A stretch of 45,121 nucleotides of DNA from Acetofilamentum sp. Lineage in GTDB: Bacteria; CAIWAD01. This document shows positions 33,210 through 41,064 of the stretch, in pieces (the stretch's first letter is position 1; each line of letters begins with the position of its first letter). The notes beneath the pieces were generated by a model. That model did not search any database. It was not told where the DNA came from and saw only the letters and a program-made list of their open reading frames with translations. The position numbers and the translations under genes are program-made. The stretch is from the NCBI GenBank assembly GCA_020726405.1, contig DYSB01000005.1, positions 1 through 45,121 on the forward strand. The letters are read 5' to 3'.

Positions 33210-35513
33210 CTATTTAAGATGGGCCACCCGCAGGCTGGCCGAGCCGCGGGGACCGCTGACCCGCAGCAGCAGCAGGCCGGAGGGCAGCGCCTCCCAATTC
33301 CCGCCGGCCAGCGTGACCATCCGACCGTCCGCCCCGCCCGCCGGCAGATCCTCCTGGTGGAGGCGCTGGCCGGCCAGATTGAAGATCTCCAGCCGGGCGG
33401 GTCCGGCGAAGCCCGTCAGGGTCAGGCGCAGGCCGCCGTTGAAGGGGTTGGGCGCCGCGGCCAGCGTCAGTTCGGCCGTGCGGGGCCGCAGGGCGGGCAG
33501 ACCCGTGCCGTCGTTGGGCAGGCCAGGGCTGGGGGTCAGGGCCTGCCACGGGCCCGTGACGTCGGGCAGGCGGCCCCAGGCCACGTCGTCCTGCTGGGGG
33601 CCAAAGTCCACCCGGTCCAGCACCGTCAGGCCGTCCACGTCGCTCAGCACCAGGGATTCGCCGTCGCCGCTCAGGCGGAAGCCCGCGTGCAGGCCGGTCT
33701 CCTGCTCCTCGTTGTCGCACCAGATCAGCAGATAGGCGCCGCCGGCCAGTTCGCCCGTGCCGGCGGGAAAGGCCCAGTTGCCCGGATCGTCGGGATCGTC
33801 GCTCAGGTGCAGGCCGTCCAGCAGCACGGGCTCCGTCCCCGGATTGACCAGCTCGGCCCAGTCCTCGTGGTCGCCCGCCGGATCAGTGATGCCGTTCTCG
33901 TTCAGCGCCAGGAACTCGTTCAGCACCAGCCGGGGCGCGGCGGGCCAGCCCAGCTCCAGCGGCCGCGGCGGGTAGAGGTGTGTGCGGGCCAGCTCGTCCA
34001 GGGCCAGCACCTGCAGCTCCAGGCGCGTGCCAGGGGCCATGGGCGGCAGGGCGCCCTGGTAGCGGTCGGCCAGCCGCAGCACCGGAGCCTGTGCCTCGCC
34101 CGTGAAGGGCATGGCGGCCTGCTGCCACTCGGTCGCGCCGACCTCACGCCAGCGCAGCCAGCACTCCAGGGAGGCGTCGTGGACGAAGGCAGCGGCGCTC
34201 ACGCGCAGGCTGTCGCCGGGCAGCGGCGGCTGCGCGTCCAGGTGATACACCACCGGACCAGCCGACTGCCAGGCCAGCTGCCCGGGCAGGCTGGCCGCGC
34301 GTCGGTCCAGGAACTCGCGCAGGCCGCGCTTGACGTGGGCGTTCTCGTAGTCGCCGCCAAAGCCCTGGCTGAAGTCATTCAGGGTGAAACCGTAGTCCAG
34401 GGTGCGGAAGGAATCCGTCGCCGCCGCGGGAGTCAGCTGCACCAGCAACTCGTCCAGCCGGGGCTGCCAGGCGGCGGGTTGCAGGGAATGGGCCAGGTGG
34501 TGTTCCAGTATGTGGGTGTAGAGGTTGCGCCAGCGCGGCCGGGAGAGCAGGCGGTCCGCCAGGGGCCGGTTGCTGTTGCCGAAGGAGTAGGGATTGCGCT
34601 GGGACCAGTCCACGCCGAACCAGTCCACGCCGAAGGTGTTGTCGTAGTCGTAGGGGATCAGTGTCATCCGGTCGTCCACCGGATCGTGATACAAGTAGTA
34701 GTTGTTGTTCAAGTACCAATAGTCGTCCCAACCGCCGGTCAACACGTTGACGGCGAAGTACTCCAGCACGCCGGCCACGTCCAGGTACTGGTGCAGGGAA
34801 TCCTCCAGCGCATTGCCCGAGGTGTCGTGCAGGATGCGGATCAGCCGGAAGAGCGCCGAGTAGTCGTCCTCCTCCTCGTTGCTGGTCAGCTCGTAGACGC
34901 GCCGGCCGTCCTGCTCATGCTTGTAGTCCTCCGGGCTGTCGCCGCGCCAGGCCAGATCCGCCGGGTAGAGGCACTTCCAGAGGTTGCCGTCGGGGTGGCG
35001 GACGTTCTTCTCGAGGAACTCGTCGTCCACGTGCTCGACGGAGACGTAGAGCCCGAAGTAGTCGCCGTTGATCCACAGCTCGCCATGGGAGGCACGCGAG
35101 GCCACGTGGCCGATGCGACCGAACAGGTCGAAGCAGAGCTTGCTGCGCGTGATGCACGGGTCGTTGTGCTCGCCGTTCAGGTTGAGCTTGTCCACGCCGT
35201 GCACCTCGCGGCCGGGGACGAAATCGTTGAACGAGATCTTGAAGGACTTCTTCTGGACGTTGCGACTGGTGTTGCCGCGCAGGCGCAGGCCCACGTCCGC
35301 CACCTGTTCGTCCAGGTAGAGGTTCCGCAGGTGGAGCTGGGCCAGGTGCAGGGAGTCGCTATCCTCGTTGTCGTAGATCCACTGCAGGGCGACGGGATCG
35401 ACACTGACCTCGTAGCGCGCCACCTGGCTGTCGTCGTAGAGCATCCAGGAGTCGTCCTGGGCGCGGGCGCCGCCGGGCAGCAGGCCCAGCAGGATCAGCA
35501 GAACAAAGGGCAT
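33210..35513 (-). CDS. CotH-type surface protein with lamin-tail and sorting modules
   Basis: The product has 767 residues with a signal peptide (MPFVLLILLGLLPGGARA). Residues about 30-420 are a CotH kinase-like domain: VGLRLRGNTSRNVQKKSFKI, NGDYFGLYVSVEHVDDEFLE (150-168) and LIPYDYDNTFGVDW, which carry the likely ATP- and metal-binding acidic residues. Residues about 525-660 resemble a lamin-tail domain (VLNEFLALNENGI), and the C-terminus is the FlgD-like sorting module (AAAPNPFNGGLRLTL). It is therefore expected on or outside the outer membrane. Whether it phosphorylates other surface proteins, as CotH does for spore-coat proteins in Bacillus, is unknown. It starts 272 bp from the divergent MFS gene, with a dispersed repeat between, and precedes crcB. 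Confidence 0.9.
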   Translation of the reverse strand: MPFVLLILLGLLPGGARAQDDSWMLYDDSQVARYEVSVDPVALQWIYDNEDSDSLHLAQLHLRNLYLDEQVADVGLRLRGNTSRNVQKKSFKISFNDFVPGREVHGVDKLNLNGEHNDPCITRSKLCFDLFGRIGHVASRASHGELWINGDYFGLYVSVEHVDDEFLEKNVRHPDGNLWKCLYPADLAWRGDSPEDYKHEQDGRRVYELTSNEEEDDYSALFRLIRILHDTSGNALEDSLHQYLDVAGVLEYFAVNVLTGGWDDYWYLNNNYYLYHDPVDDRMTLIPYDYDNTFGVDWFGVDWSQRNPYSFGNSNRPLADRLLSRPRWRNLYTHILEHHLAHSLQPAAWQPRLDELLVQLTPAAATDSFRTLDYGFTLNDFSQGFGGDYENAHVKRGLREFLDRRAASLPGQLAWQSAGPVVYHLDAQPPLPGDSLRVSAAAFVHDASLECWLRWREVGATEWQQAAMPFTGEAQAPVLRLADRYQGALPPMAPGTRLELQVLALDELARTHLYPPRPLELGWPAAPRLVLNEFLALNENGITDPAGDHEDWAELVNPGTEPVLLDGLHLSDDPDDPGNWAFPAGTGELAGGAYLLIWCDNEEQETGLHAGFRLSGDGESLVLSDVDGLTVLDRVDFGPQQDDVAWGRLPDVTGPWQALTPSPGLPNDGTGLPALRPRTAELTLAAAPNPFNGGLRLTLTGFAGPARLEIFNLAGQRLHQEDLPAGGADGRMVTLAGGNWEALPSGLLLLRVSGPRGSASLRVAHLK

Positions 35514-35554
35514 GGGGAGGTCCTTGCTTGGAGGGCGTCACAAGCCGGCGCCTT

Positions 35555-35720
35555 GCAGTCTGTCGGGCTTGGGCCTTGGATGGGATTCGCGCCCATATCG
35601 AGACCGGTTTTTCGGACGTTTCGCTGAGCATACTGGTGGTCTGTTCAAGAAACTTGCGGAAAATCCGGGCCGATAGGGGCGATGAAGACCGCCAAGCGAC
35701 CAAGTCCGACAGGCTGCTAG
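35555..35720 (+). repeat. Dispersed TIR-bearing element, copy 2
   Basis: About 166 bp bounded by imperfect 16-bp terminal inverted repeats: agtctgtcgggcttgg at the left (from 35557) and ccaagtccgacaggct at the right (to 35715), 14 of 16 matching when folded. Internal blocks ccttggatgggattcgc, catactgg, caagaaa and ggggcgatgaag match copy 1 at 10523-10698 in the opposite orientation. It sits between the divergent CotH and MFS genes and has no convincing coding capacity. Confidence 0.8.
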
Positions 35721-35784
35721 CCACAAGATAAGGACCGGGCGGGCGGATCGGGCCGCCGACCGGGTCCACTCCCTACCTTGCGGC

Positions 35785-37029
35785 ATGCGATTCACCACCC
35801 TGTTGCGCCGCCACCCGGATCTGACCCGCCTCTGGCTGGGGGAGGTGATCTCCCAGGCCGGCGACGCGCTGTTCCAGATCGCCCTGCTCTGGCTGGTGCT
35901 GGATCTGACCGATTCGGCGGGCCTGACGGGCCTGGTGGCCATGAGCGGATACCTGCCCGTGCTGCTCTTCGGGCTGCTGGCCGGCGCGCTAGCGGACCGG
36001 CTGGACCGGCGGCGCGTGCTGCTGGGCTGCGACCTGGCCCGGGCCGTGCTGGTGCTGGCCATTCCGCTGCTGGCCGCCGCCCGCCTGCTGAGCGCCCCGC
36101 TGCTCGGATTGATCACCTTCCTGATGGCCGTGTTCACGGCCCACTTCAATCCCACCCGCAACGCGCTGATCCCCGAACTGGTGCCCGCTTCGGAGCTGCG
36201 CCAGGCCAACACGCTGATCCAGAGCGGCTGGCAGCTGGCCATGCTGGCCGGACCCCTGCTGGCCGGGCTGCTCATCCCGCTCACCGGCGAGCTGCAGCTG
36301 TTCAGCGCCGACGGCCTCAGCTACCTGGCCTCCTTCGCGCTGATCTGGCGCATGCGCCCCGTTCCCCGGCGTGACGCGCCGGAAGCCCCGCCGCGCCCGC
36401 CGGCCGGCACCCTGCGCCACGAGGCGGCCCGCGCGCTGGCCGAGGTCCGCGCGGGGTTGGCCCTGGCCCACCGGGACCGCCGGATCCGCGCGCTGCTCTG
36501 GGTCACGGCGGTGGACAACCTGTTCATCATGGGCCCGGCCATCGTGGGGACGCCGCTTTTCGTGCGCCAGGTGCTGGGCGGCGACTCGGGCACCTATGCC
36601 TATCTGATGACGGCCTTCGCCGCGGGCATGCTGGCCGGCAGCCTGCTGCTCCATTGGCTGGGCCGCCACCTGCGGGACAGCCGGCTGCTGCTCTGGGGCA
36701 TCGTGCTGGACGGAATCACCTTCCTGCCGCTGCTCTGGGTAACCAGCTTCTGGGGCGCCTGGTGGACCATCGCCATCCACTCGCTGGTGATCCCGCTGAT
36801 CATCATTCCGCGGCCCACGCTGGTGCAGCGGCTGGTGCCCCGGGACTTCCACGGCCGCGTCTTCAGCATGATCAGCGTGGCCGTGACGGGCTTCAGCGCG
36901 CTCTCCGTGGCCCTGACCGGGTTGGCGGCGGAGTGGGTGCCCGTCCCCGTGATCTTCGGCGCCATCGCGCTGCTGGCCTCGGCCTGCGGACTGGCGGGCT
37001 GGTCCATCCGCGAGTTCCGCGAGGCCTGA
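35785..37029 (+). CDS. MFS transporter (MFS_3/EntS-like exporter)
   Basis: A 414-residue protein with about twelve hydrophobic segments. It opens with FTTLLRRHPDLTRLWLGEVISQAGDALFQIALLWLVL, the usual start of MFS_3 exporters, has the loop motif GALADRLDRRRVLLGCDLAR after TM2 and PTRNALIPELVP before TM5. Members of this group export siderophores, drugs or are of unknown specificity; no substrate can be named here. It starts 64 bp after a dispersed repeat and is followed by a hairpin and a separate promoter, so it is probably monocistronic. No clear ribosome-binding site is visible. Confidence 0.9.
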   Translation: MRFTTLLRRHPDLTRLWLGEVISQAGDALFQIALLWLVLDLTDSAGLTGLVAMSGYLPVLLFGLLAGALADRLDRRRVLLGCDLARAVLVLAIPLLAAARLLSAPLLGLITFLMAVFTAHFNPTRNALIPELVPASELRQANTLIQSGWQLAMLAGPLLAGLLIPLTGELQLFSADGLSYLASFALIWRMRPVPRRDAPEAPPRPPAGTLRHEAARALAEVRAGLALAHRDRRIRALLWVTAVDNLFIMGPAIVGTPLFVRQVLGGDSGTYAYLMTAFAAGMLAGSLLLHWLGRHLRDSRLLLWGIVLDGITFLPLLWVTSFWGAWWTIAIHSLVIPLIIIPRPTLVQRLVPRDFHGRVFSMISVAVTGFSALSVALTGLAAEWVPVPVIFGAIALLASACGLAGWSIREFREA

Positions 37030-37056
37030 TCCTGATTGCCGGACCCCGGCCGCCCC

Positions 37057-37077
37057 GGGAATTCCGCACGGAATCCC
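37057..37077 (+). terminator. Hairpin after the MFS gene
   Basis: gggaattcc (37057-37065) pairs with ggaatccc (37070-37077) around a GCAC loop, with one bulged A, and is followed by GTTGTATGTT. It could end the MFS transcript just before the next promoter. Confidence 0.45.
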
Positions 37078-37078
37078 G

Positions 37079-37107
37079 TTGTATGTTGCAGGGGCCGTTG
37101 ATAGAAT
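37079..37107 (+). promoter_or_regulatory. Promoter of the PorV-like gene
   Basis: TTGTAT (37079-37084), 17 bases, TAGAAT (37102-37107): a plausible sigma70-type pair. Transcription would start near 37114, about 46 bases before the chosen ATG at 37160. Confidence 0.65.
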
Positions 37108-37159
37108 GGCCCGGCCGACTGCGCGGCTTCACTCACCAAACCGCCGAGAGGGATGCCTC

Positions 37160-38107
37160 ATGCTTCCGTCCACCCGCCGATCCTGGATTCCGTGGCTGCT
37201 GGCCGGCGCCCTGGGCGCGGCCCTGGATGCCCACGCCGCCACCGGTTTCCCGCTGCTGCTCTTCGAGCCGGACTCGCGGGCCGCCGCCCGGGGCGAGAGC
37301 GCGCTGGCCGACTGCCGCGGGCTGGAGGGCTTCCACCAGAATCCCGCCGCCCTGGCCGGACTGGAGGGCGAGGCCCTGGGCCTGCTCTACGTGGACCATC
37401 TGCAGGATCTCCAGGTGCTCAGCACCAGCTGGGGCACGGACCGCGTGCCGGACTGGCGCCTGGGCCTGTCCCTGCTGCACCTGGATTACGGCGACCTGGA
37501 AGGCCTGGACGAGCAGGGCCAGTCCACGGGCTCGTTCGACGCCGGGGCCACCCTGCTGCTGGCCGGTGTGGCCCGCCAGTTGCCCGACGTGTGGGGCGGC
37601 CAATTGGAGGCGGGGCTGCAGGCAGGCTACGCCGGCACCTCCGTGGACGATGCCTCCGCCAGCGCGCTGCTGGGCAACGCCGGACTCAACTGGCGGCGCG
37701 GCCAGCTGTCCCTGGGGGCCAGCGCGCGCAACGTGGGCGTGGTGCTTTCTTCCCTGGGCGAGAGCCAGGACCGTCTGCCCCGCTCCCTGGAAGCGGGCAC
37801 CGCCTGGACTCTGGCGCACCTGCCCTTCACCTGGAGCCTGGCCTGGCAGAGCATCCGCGAGCGCGATCCTTTCTTCAAACTCGGCGGCGAGTTCCGGGTG
37901 GCCCGGCGCTGGCGGTTGGGGCTGGGCTATCAAGTGGAACGCGGGGACGACCGGCTGGGTGGCGTCTCCGGCGAGGGTTCGCGCGGTTTCTCCGCGGGTG
38001 TGGGCGGCAGCCTGCCCCACGGCTTCGAGCTGGGCTGGTCCTGGAGTTCCTACGGCGAGCTGGGCTCCCTCAACCGGCTGGCCCTGGTCTGGCACTACAA
38101 GCCATGA
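37160..38107 (+). CDS. PorV/PorQ-like outer-membrane protein
   Basis: The ATG at 37160 follows GAGAGG and begins a signal peptide (MLPSTRRSWIPWLLAGALGAALDAHA); the protein has 315 residues. It reads as an outer-membrane beta-barrel of the PorV/PorQ (UPF0164) type: RAAARGESALADCRGLEGFHQNPAAL near the N-terminus is the family's typical opening, and the C-terminus ends in LNRLALVWHYKP with alternating hydrophobic strands. In Bacteroidetes, PorV escorts cargo of the type IX secretion system to the sortase-like PorU, while PorQ has a related role. Which of the two this matches cannot be told. It overlaps the next gene in ATGA. Confidence 0.78.
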   Translation: MLPSTRRSWIPWLLAGALGAALDAHAATGFPLLLFEPDSRAAARGESALADCRGLEGFHQNPAALAGLEGEALGLLYVDHLQDLQVLSTSWGTDRVPDWRLGLSLLHLDYGDLEGLDEQGQSTGSFDAGATLLLAGVARQLPDVWGGQLEAGLQAGYAGTSVDDASASALLGNAGLNWRRGQLSLGASARNVGVVLSSLGESQDRLPRSLEAGTAWTLAHLPFTWSLAWQSIRERDPFFKLGGEFRVARRWRLGLGYQVERGDDRLGGVSGEGSRGFSAGVGGSLPHGFELGWSWSSYGELGSLNRLALVWHYKP

Positions 38108-38640
38108 GCGACGAGGCGCCCCAGGAGGAGGCCCGGCGGCGGGCCGCGACTCTTTGGTACGAGCGTTTCGAGCGGCGCCGGCAGCAGCCGACCCCCTCCC
38201 CCGGCCGCCTGCGCGCGCTGCAGTTGCTCTTTCTGGGTCTGGCCGTGACCATCGCCGTGATCGGGCTGAGCCAGCGCGGCGAGAGGCTGCATCAGGTGAT
38301 GGGCGCTTCGGAGAGTCGGACGGATTGGCCGGCCGTGTTCAGCCGCGATCTGGAGCTGGACGAGACCGCGGGCCAGCGCTTCTTTCCGCTTTGGGAGGAA
38401 TGGCGGCGCCAGGAGGCCCGGTTGAGCGCCGAGCGGGCCGTTCTGCTGAAAGAGCTGGAGCCCCTCACGCGCGAGCACAGCGACCTCAACCTGGAGCAGG
38501 AGCGCCTGCTGGAGGCCGTCCAGCTACTGGAGCAGCAGCGCCTGCAAGCCCGCACCGAACTGCTGCGCAAGGTCAGGGAACAGCTGGGCCTTTGGCGCAG
38601 TGCCCGGCTGGCCGTCCTGCTGGAGGCCCCGCCCGACTGA
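38104..38640 (+). CDS. Membrane-anchored coiled-coil protein, Spy-like
   Basis: The start ATG overlaps the stop of the PorV-like gene (ATGA), so the two are translationally coupled. The 178 residues begin with a short charged cytoplasmic part, one transmembrane helix (LQLLFLGLAVTIAVIGL, near 41-57) and a periplasmic helical region rich in E, R, Q and L: LELDETAGQRFFPLWEEWRRQ, then a long coiled coil to the end. The 'DE..GQRFFPLWEEW..QEARL' pattern resembles Spy/CpxP-like or heavy-metal-sensor proteins of Bacteroidetes, which act as periplasmic chaperones or antisigma partners. No sigma factor gene is adjacent. Role unknown. Confidence 0.7.
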   Translation: MSDEAPQEEARRRAATLWYERFERRRQQPTPSPGRLRALQLLFLGLAVTIAVIGLSQRGERLHQVMGASESRTDWPAVFSRDLELDETAGQRFFPLWEEWRRQEARLSAERAVLLKELEPLTREHSDLNLEQERLLEAVQLLEQQRLQARTELLRKVREQLGLWRSARLAVLLEAPPD

Positions 38641-38666
38641 GCCCGCCGTCCTGCCCCGACCCCCAC

Positions 38667-38690
38667 GAAAAAGCCGGCTGACGCCGGCGC
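38667..38690 (-). terminator. Intrinsic terminator of the FN3-like gene
   Basis: On the minus strand GCCGGC-GTCA-GCCGGC (38688-38673) is followed by TTTTT (38672-38668). It lies 25 bp past the stop of the small secreted-protein gene and between two convergent genes. Confidence 0.82.
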
Positions 38691-38713
38691 TGCTCTGTCT
38701 GCTTGGACCACTT

Positions 38714-39145
38714 CTACCGGAACATGGCCTTGATGCTGCCCCAGGTGGCTTCCACCGTGGAGAACTGGAAACTCACGGCCAGGGGCGAGGACTGGGCGGC
38801 CAGGCGTCCGCCGGAGGGCAGGACGTAGTAAAGCCGGTAGTAGTAGACCTGCTCAATGTCCGTGAAGCGGTCCCGCGACCCGCCCGCCGAATTCAACCCC
38901 GGATGGTCCAGCAGCGAATACTCCAGCGCGCCGTTCACCAGCACGCGCTCCCCCAGCAACTGGTAGTGCTCGTCGTCGGTGGAGCGCTCCACCTCGAAGG
39001 AGGCAACGCCCTGCACGCTGTCCACGCGCCAGCGCAGTTCCACCGTCTGCTCGTCCAGCACGTCCCCGGTGAATTGCAGCAGGGACGCCGCCAGCGCGAG
39101 CAGGGGCATGAGCAGAATCAGGCTGAGGGAAAACAAGCGCTTCAT
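38714..39145 (-). CDS. Small secreted FN3-like protein
   Basis: A 143-residue protein with a clear signal peptide (MKRLFSLSLILLMPLLALAA). The remainder is one beta-sandwich reading LDEQTVELRWRVDSVQGVASFEVERSTD, then VYYYRLYYVLPSGGRLAAQS, the pattern of a fibronectin type III domain such as those that precede sorting modules in this lineage. It has no sorting module itself. It has its own promoter (39173-39201) and terminator (38667-38690), so it is a single-gene unit. No function can be named; a small periplasmic or surface structural protein is likely. Confidence 0.78.
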   Translation of the reverse strand: MKRLFSLSLILLMPLLALAASLLQFTGDVLDEQTVELRWRVDSVQGVASFEVERSTDDEHYQLLGERVLVNGALEYSLLDHPGLNSAGGSRDRFTDIEQVYYYRLYYVLPSGGRLAAQSSPLAVSFQFSTVEATWGSIKAMFR

Positions 39146-39172
39146 GCACCACTTATCGACTTGGTTGACCCG

Positions 39173-39201
39173 AGTCTACTGCTCCGCGGCGGGTCTGGCA
39201 A
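39173..39201 (-). promoter_or_regulatory. Promoter of the FN3-like gene
   Basis: On the minus strand TTGCCA (39201-39196), 17 bases, then TAGACT (39178-39173). The -35 matches consensus in five of six positions and the -10 in four. The start codon is about 20 bases past the predicted transcription start. Confidence 0.7.
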
Positions 39202-39250
39202 CTCGTGTTTCGCTCCCCGCCCGCAATTCGGGATTCCGTCCTCTTACCGC

Positions 39251-39282
39251 GACAGCGGCCCCCCGAGGCCGCCTCCGCTGTC
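39251..39282 (-). other. Hairpin downstream of porD
   Basis: gacagcgg (39251-39258) and ccgctgtc (39275-39282) form a perfect 8-bp stem with a 16-base loop, 111 bp past the porD stop. No T tract follows on either strand, so a terminator role is uncertain. Confidence 0.35.
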
Positions 39283-39392
39283 ACAAACCCGCTCATCCAC
39301 CGGACAGCGTCCGCAATTCCCCGCCGAATCCAGCCACCGGCCGCATCCCGCTCCCGACCGCGGGCGTTGATCGGCCCACGCCCGACGGACGG

Positions 39393-40232
39393 CTACTTGG
39401 AGAGTTCGAGCAGGGCATCCCGGTAGGCCTCGCCGCGCTGGGGATCCAGGCTGTCCAGCCGGCTCAGACGCTGGAGGCCGTCCACGTCCCGACCCTGGAC
39501 CAGGATCTCCACCAGGGAGCGGGAATTGGCCTTGAACCAGGGGGCCAGCTGAGTGGGGTTGTCGATGCGCTCCGCCAATTCCAGCGCCACGCGCACGGCC
39601 TTCCAGGCGTCGTAGGGGCTGTTCTGCTTGGAGCGGAACCACCAGGCCGTGTGGGTAACCCAGCGCAAGGTGCGGTAATCCTTGTTGCGCATGTCCAGCA
39701 GGCGTTCGAGGCGTTCGTTGCGATCGTCCCAGCCATCCTGCTGCTCGCTGAACATGGCCAGGCCGCCCAAGCGCCGGGCGCGCTCGAACAGGGGCGTACC
39801 ACCGAACTCGGCCAGCTTGTCGTACTCGTACCCGATCACCTGAAGGATATGGAAGTCAAGCATGCTGAGGAAGGAGTCGAAGTTGTCCTCATCGTGCTCA
39901 AAGCGGCCTTCGGGAATCCGGAAGCGCCAGAGGCCCTCGTCGATGCTGAAGTCGCCCTTGTTGCCGCCGGCGAACAACCCCATGTACTCCGTGGCCGAAC
40001 CGCCCTCCATGGCGTTGCGGACCTGGATAGCCAGGGGAATGCGCAGGGTCAGGGTCGTCTCCTCCGGGTCCCAGTCCACGCTGTTCAGGTAGTCGGTCAG
40101 GCGGGTTTCCAGATCGAACAACTCCGCCCGCTGCTCGGGTGTGAGTTGGATGAGGTTGAGATTGAGCTCCGGCACCACCGTCAACGCCAGGGCGGAGGGC
40201 AGCCAGAGCAGCAGGGCAAGCCAGTAACGCAC
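39393..40232 (-). CDS. porD: PorD (DUF4835) family, type IX secretion-associated protein
   Basis: The start is the GTG at 40232, five bases after GGAGG; the longer open frame upstream has no signal peptide. The 279 residues begin with a signal sequence (RYWLALLLWLPSALA) and match PorD/DUF4835: ELNLNLIQLTPEQRAELFDL, LTDYLNSVDW, then the hallmark FHILQVIGYEYDKLAEFGGTP (127-147) and DGWDDRNERLERLLD. In Porphyromonas gingivalis PorD is needed for gingipain secretion. Together with the PorV-like gene and sorting modules on several enzymes, it supports a type IX-like secretion system in this organism. Its start codon is only 10 bp from that of the divergent gene. Confidence 0.82.
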   Translation of the reverse strand: MRYWLALLLWLPSALALTVVPELNLNLIQLTPEQRAELFDLETRLTDYLNSVDWDPEETTLTLRIPLAIQVRNAMEGGSATEYMGLFAGGNKGDFSIDEGLWRFRIPEGRFEHDEDNFDSFLSMLDFHILQVIGYEYDKLAEFGGTPLFERARRLGGLAMFSEQQDGWDDRNERLERLLDMRNKDYRTLRWVTHTAWWFRSKQNSPYDAWKAVRVALELAERIDNPTQLAPWFKANSRSLVEILVQGRDVDGLQRLSRLDSLDPQRGEAYRDALLELSK

Positions 40233-40245
40233 GAGGACCTCCGTG
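40230..40245. promoter_or_regulatory. Interleaved ribosome-binding sites of divergent porD and neighbour
   Basis: The 16 bases CACGAGGACCTCCGTG hold two GTG start codons facing apart, with the Shine-Dalgarno boxes of each gene crossing the middle: GAGG (40233-40236) for the plus gene and GGAGG (read from 40242-40238) for the minus gene. The next in-frame codons upstream of the plus GTG include a stop, so no earlier start is possible. Confidence 0.7.
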
Positions 40246-41064
40246 AACCGCGCACAGTGTATCAAATGCCGGCCGTGGCCGCTGATCCTGCTGGTCGGCC
40301 TGAGCGGCCTCGCGCCCGCCGCCGGCGCCGCGGCCCTGCGCTCCAGTCGGGCCCGGGATCCCTGGCTGCACGCGGCCTGGAGCCTGGACAGCCTGCCCGG
40401 GCCGGCCGTCCTGTTCGAGGGCGGCCTGGCTGCGCGCCGGCCCTCCTTCTGGGTGGGATCACGGCGGCTCTTCGGCCTGCGCGAACTGTCCAGCGTCGCC
40501 CTGGCCGGCGTGTTGCCGACAGAGTGGGGCAACTGGCAGGCCGGCGGGCACGTGCTGACGGCGGGCACGTGGCAGGAGGGCCAGTTCCTGCTGGACTGGC
40601 AGCCCCCTGGCACGCGACCGTTGCAGGCCGGACTGGGGCTGGAGCTGCGCCGGGTCAAGGCGGGCGACTGGGCAGCCCGGGCCGGTTGGCTGCGCGGTCT
40701 GGCGGACTGGCGCCAGGGTCCCCTGCGGCTGGGCGGTTGCCTGGCCCTGCCGCTTCCCGGTTCGAATCCGACCCCGGAGTGCCGGGTGAGCGCCCGCAGC
40801 CTGGCGGCGGGTTGGCGGCTCACGCGGTCCTGGGCCTTGGTCTGGGCTTGGGAGCAGGAGGGAATGGAGCGCGGTGAGCAGTTGGGGCTGGTCTGGGAGA
40901 CCCGCGGCCAGGGACTGGCCGCCACGTGGCGCGCTGGCCGGGGCTGGGAACTGGCCGGCCGGCTGCGCTGGCGAACCTTTTGCCTCAGCGCCTCGTGGTG
41001 GAGCCATCCCGTGCTGCCGCCCACGCCCGCCTGGGGCCTGACCTGGCGACGGGAGGAACCATGA
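40243..41064 (+). CDS. Predicted outer-membrane/envelope protein, unknown
   Basis: A GTG start at 40243 with GAGG six bases upstream gives 273 residues; an in-frame stop at 40225-40227 excludes any longer start. A signal peptide (ending AGAAALRSS) precedes alternating beta-like segments rich in W, R, G and L (WNWQAGGHVL-like strands, FWVGSRRLFGLRELSSVALAG), as in outer-membrane barrels. I do not recognise a family. It overlaps the next gene in ATGA, so the pair is translationally coupled and divergent from porD, suggesting an envelope or secretion role by context only. Confidence 0.65.
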   Translation: MNRAQCIKCRPWPLILLVGLSGLAPAAGAAALRSSRARDPWLHAAWSLDSLPGPAVLFEGGLAARRPSFWVGSRRLFGLRELSSVALAGVLPTEWGNWQAGGHVLTAGTWQEGQFLLDWQPPGTRPLQAGLGLELRRVKAGDWAARAGWLRGLADWRQGPLRLGGCLALPLPGSNPTPECRVSARSLAAGWRLTRSWALVWAWEQEGMERGEQLGLVWETRGQGLAATWRAGRGWELAGRLRWRTFCLSASWWSHPVLPPTPAWGLTWRREEP

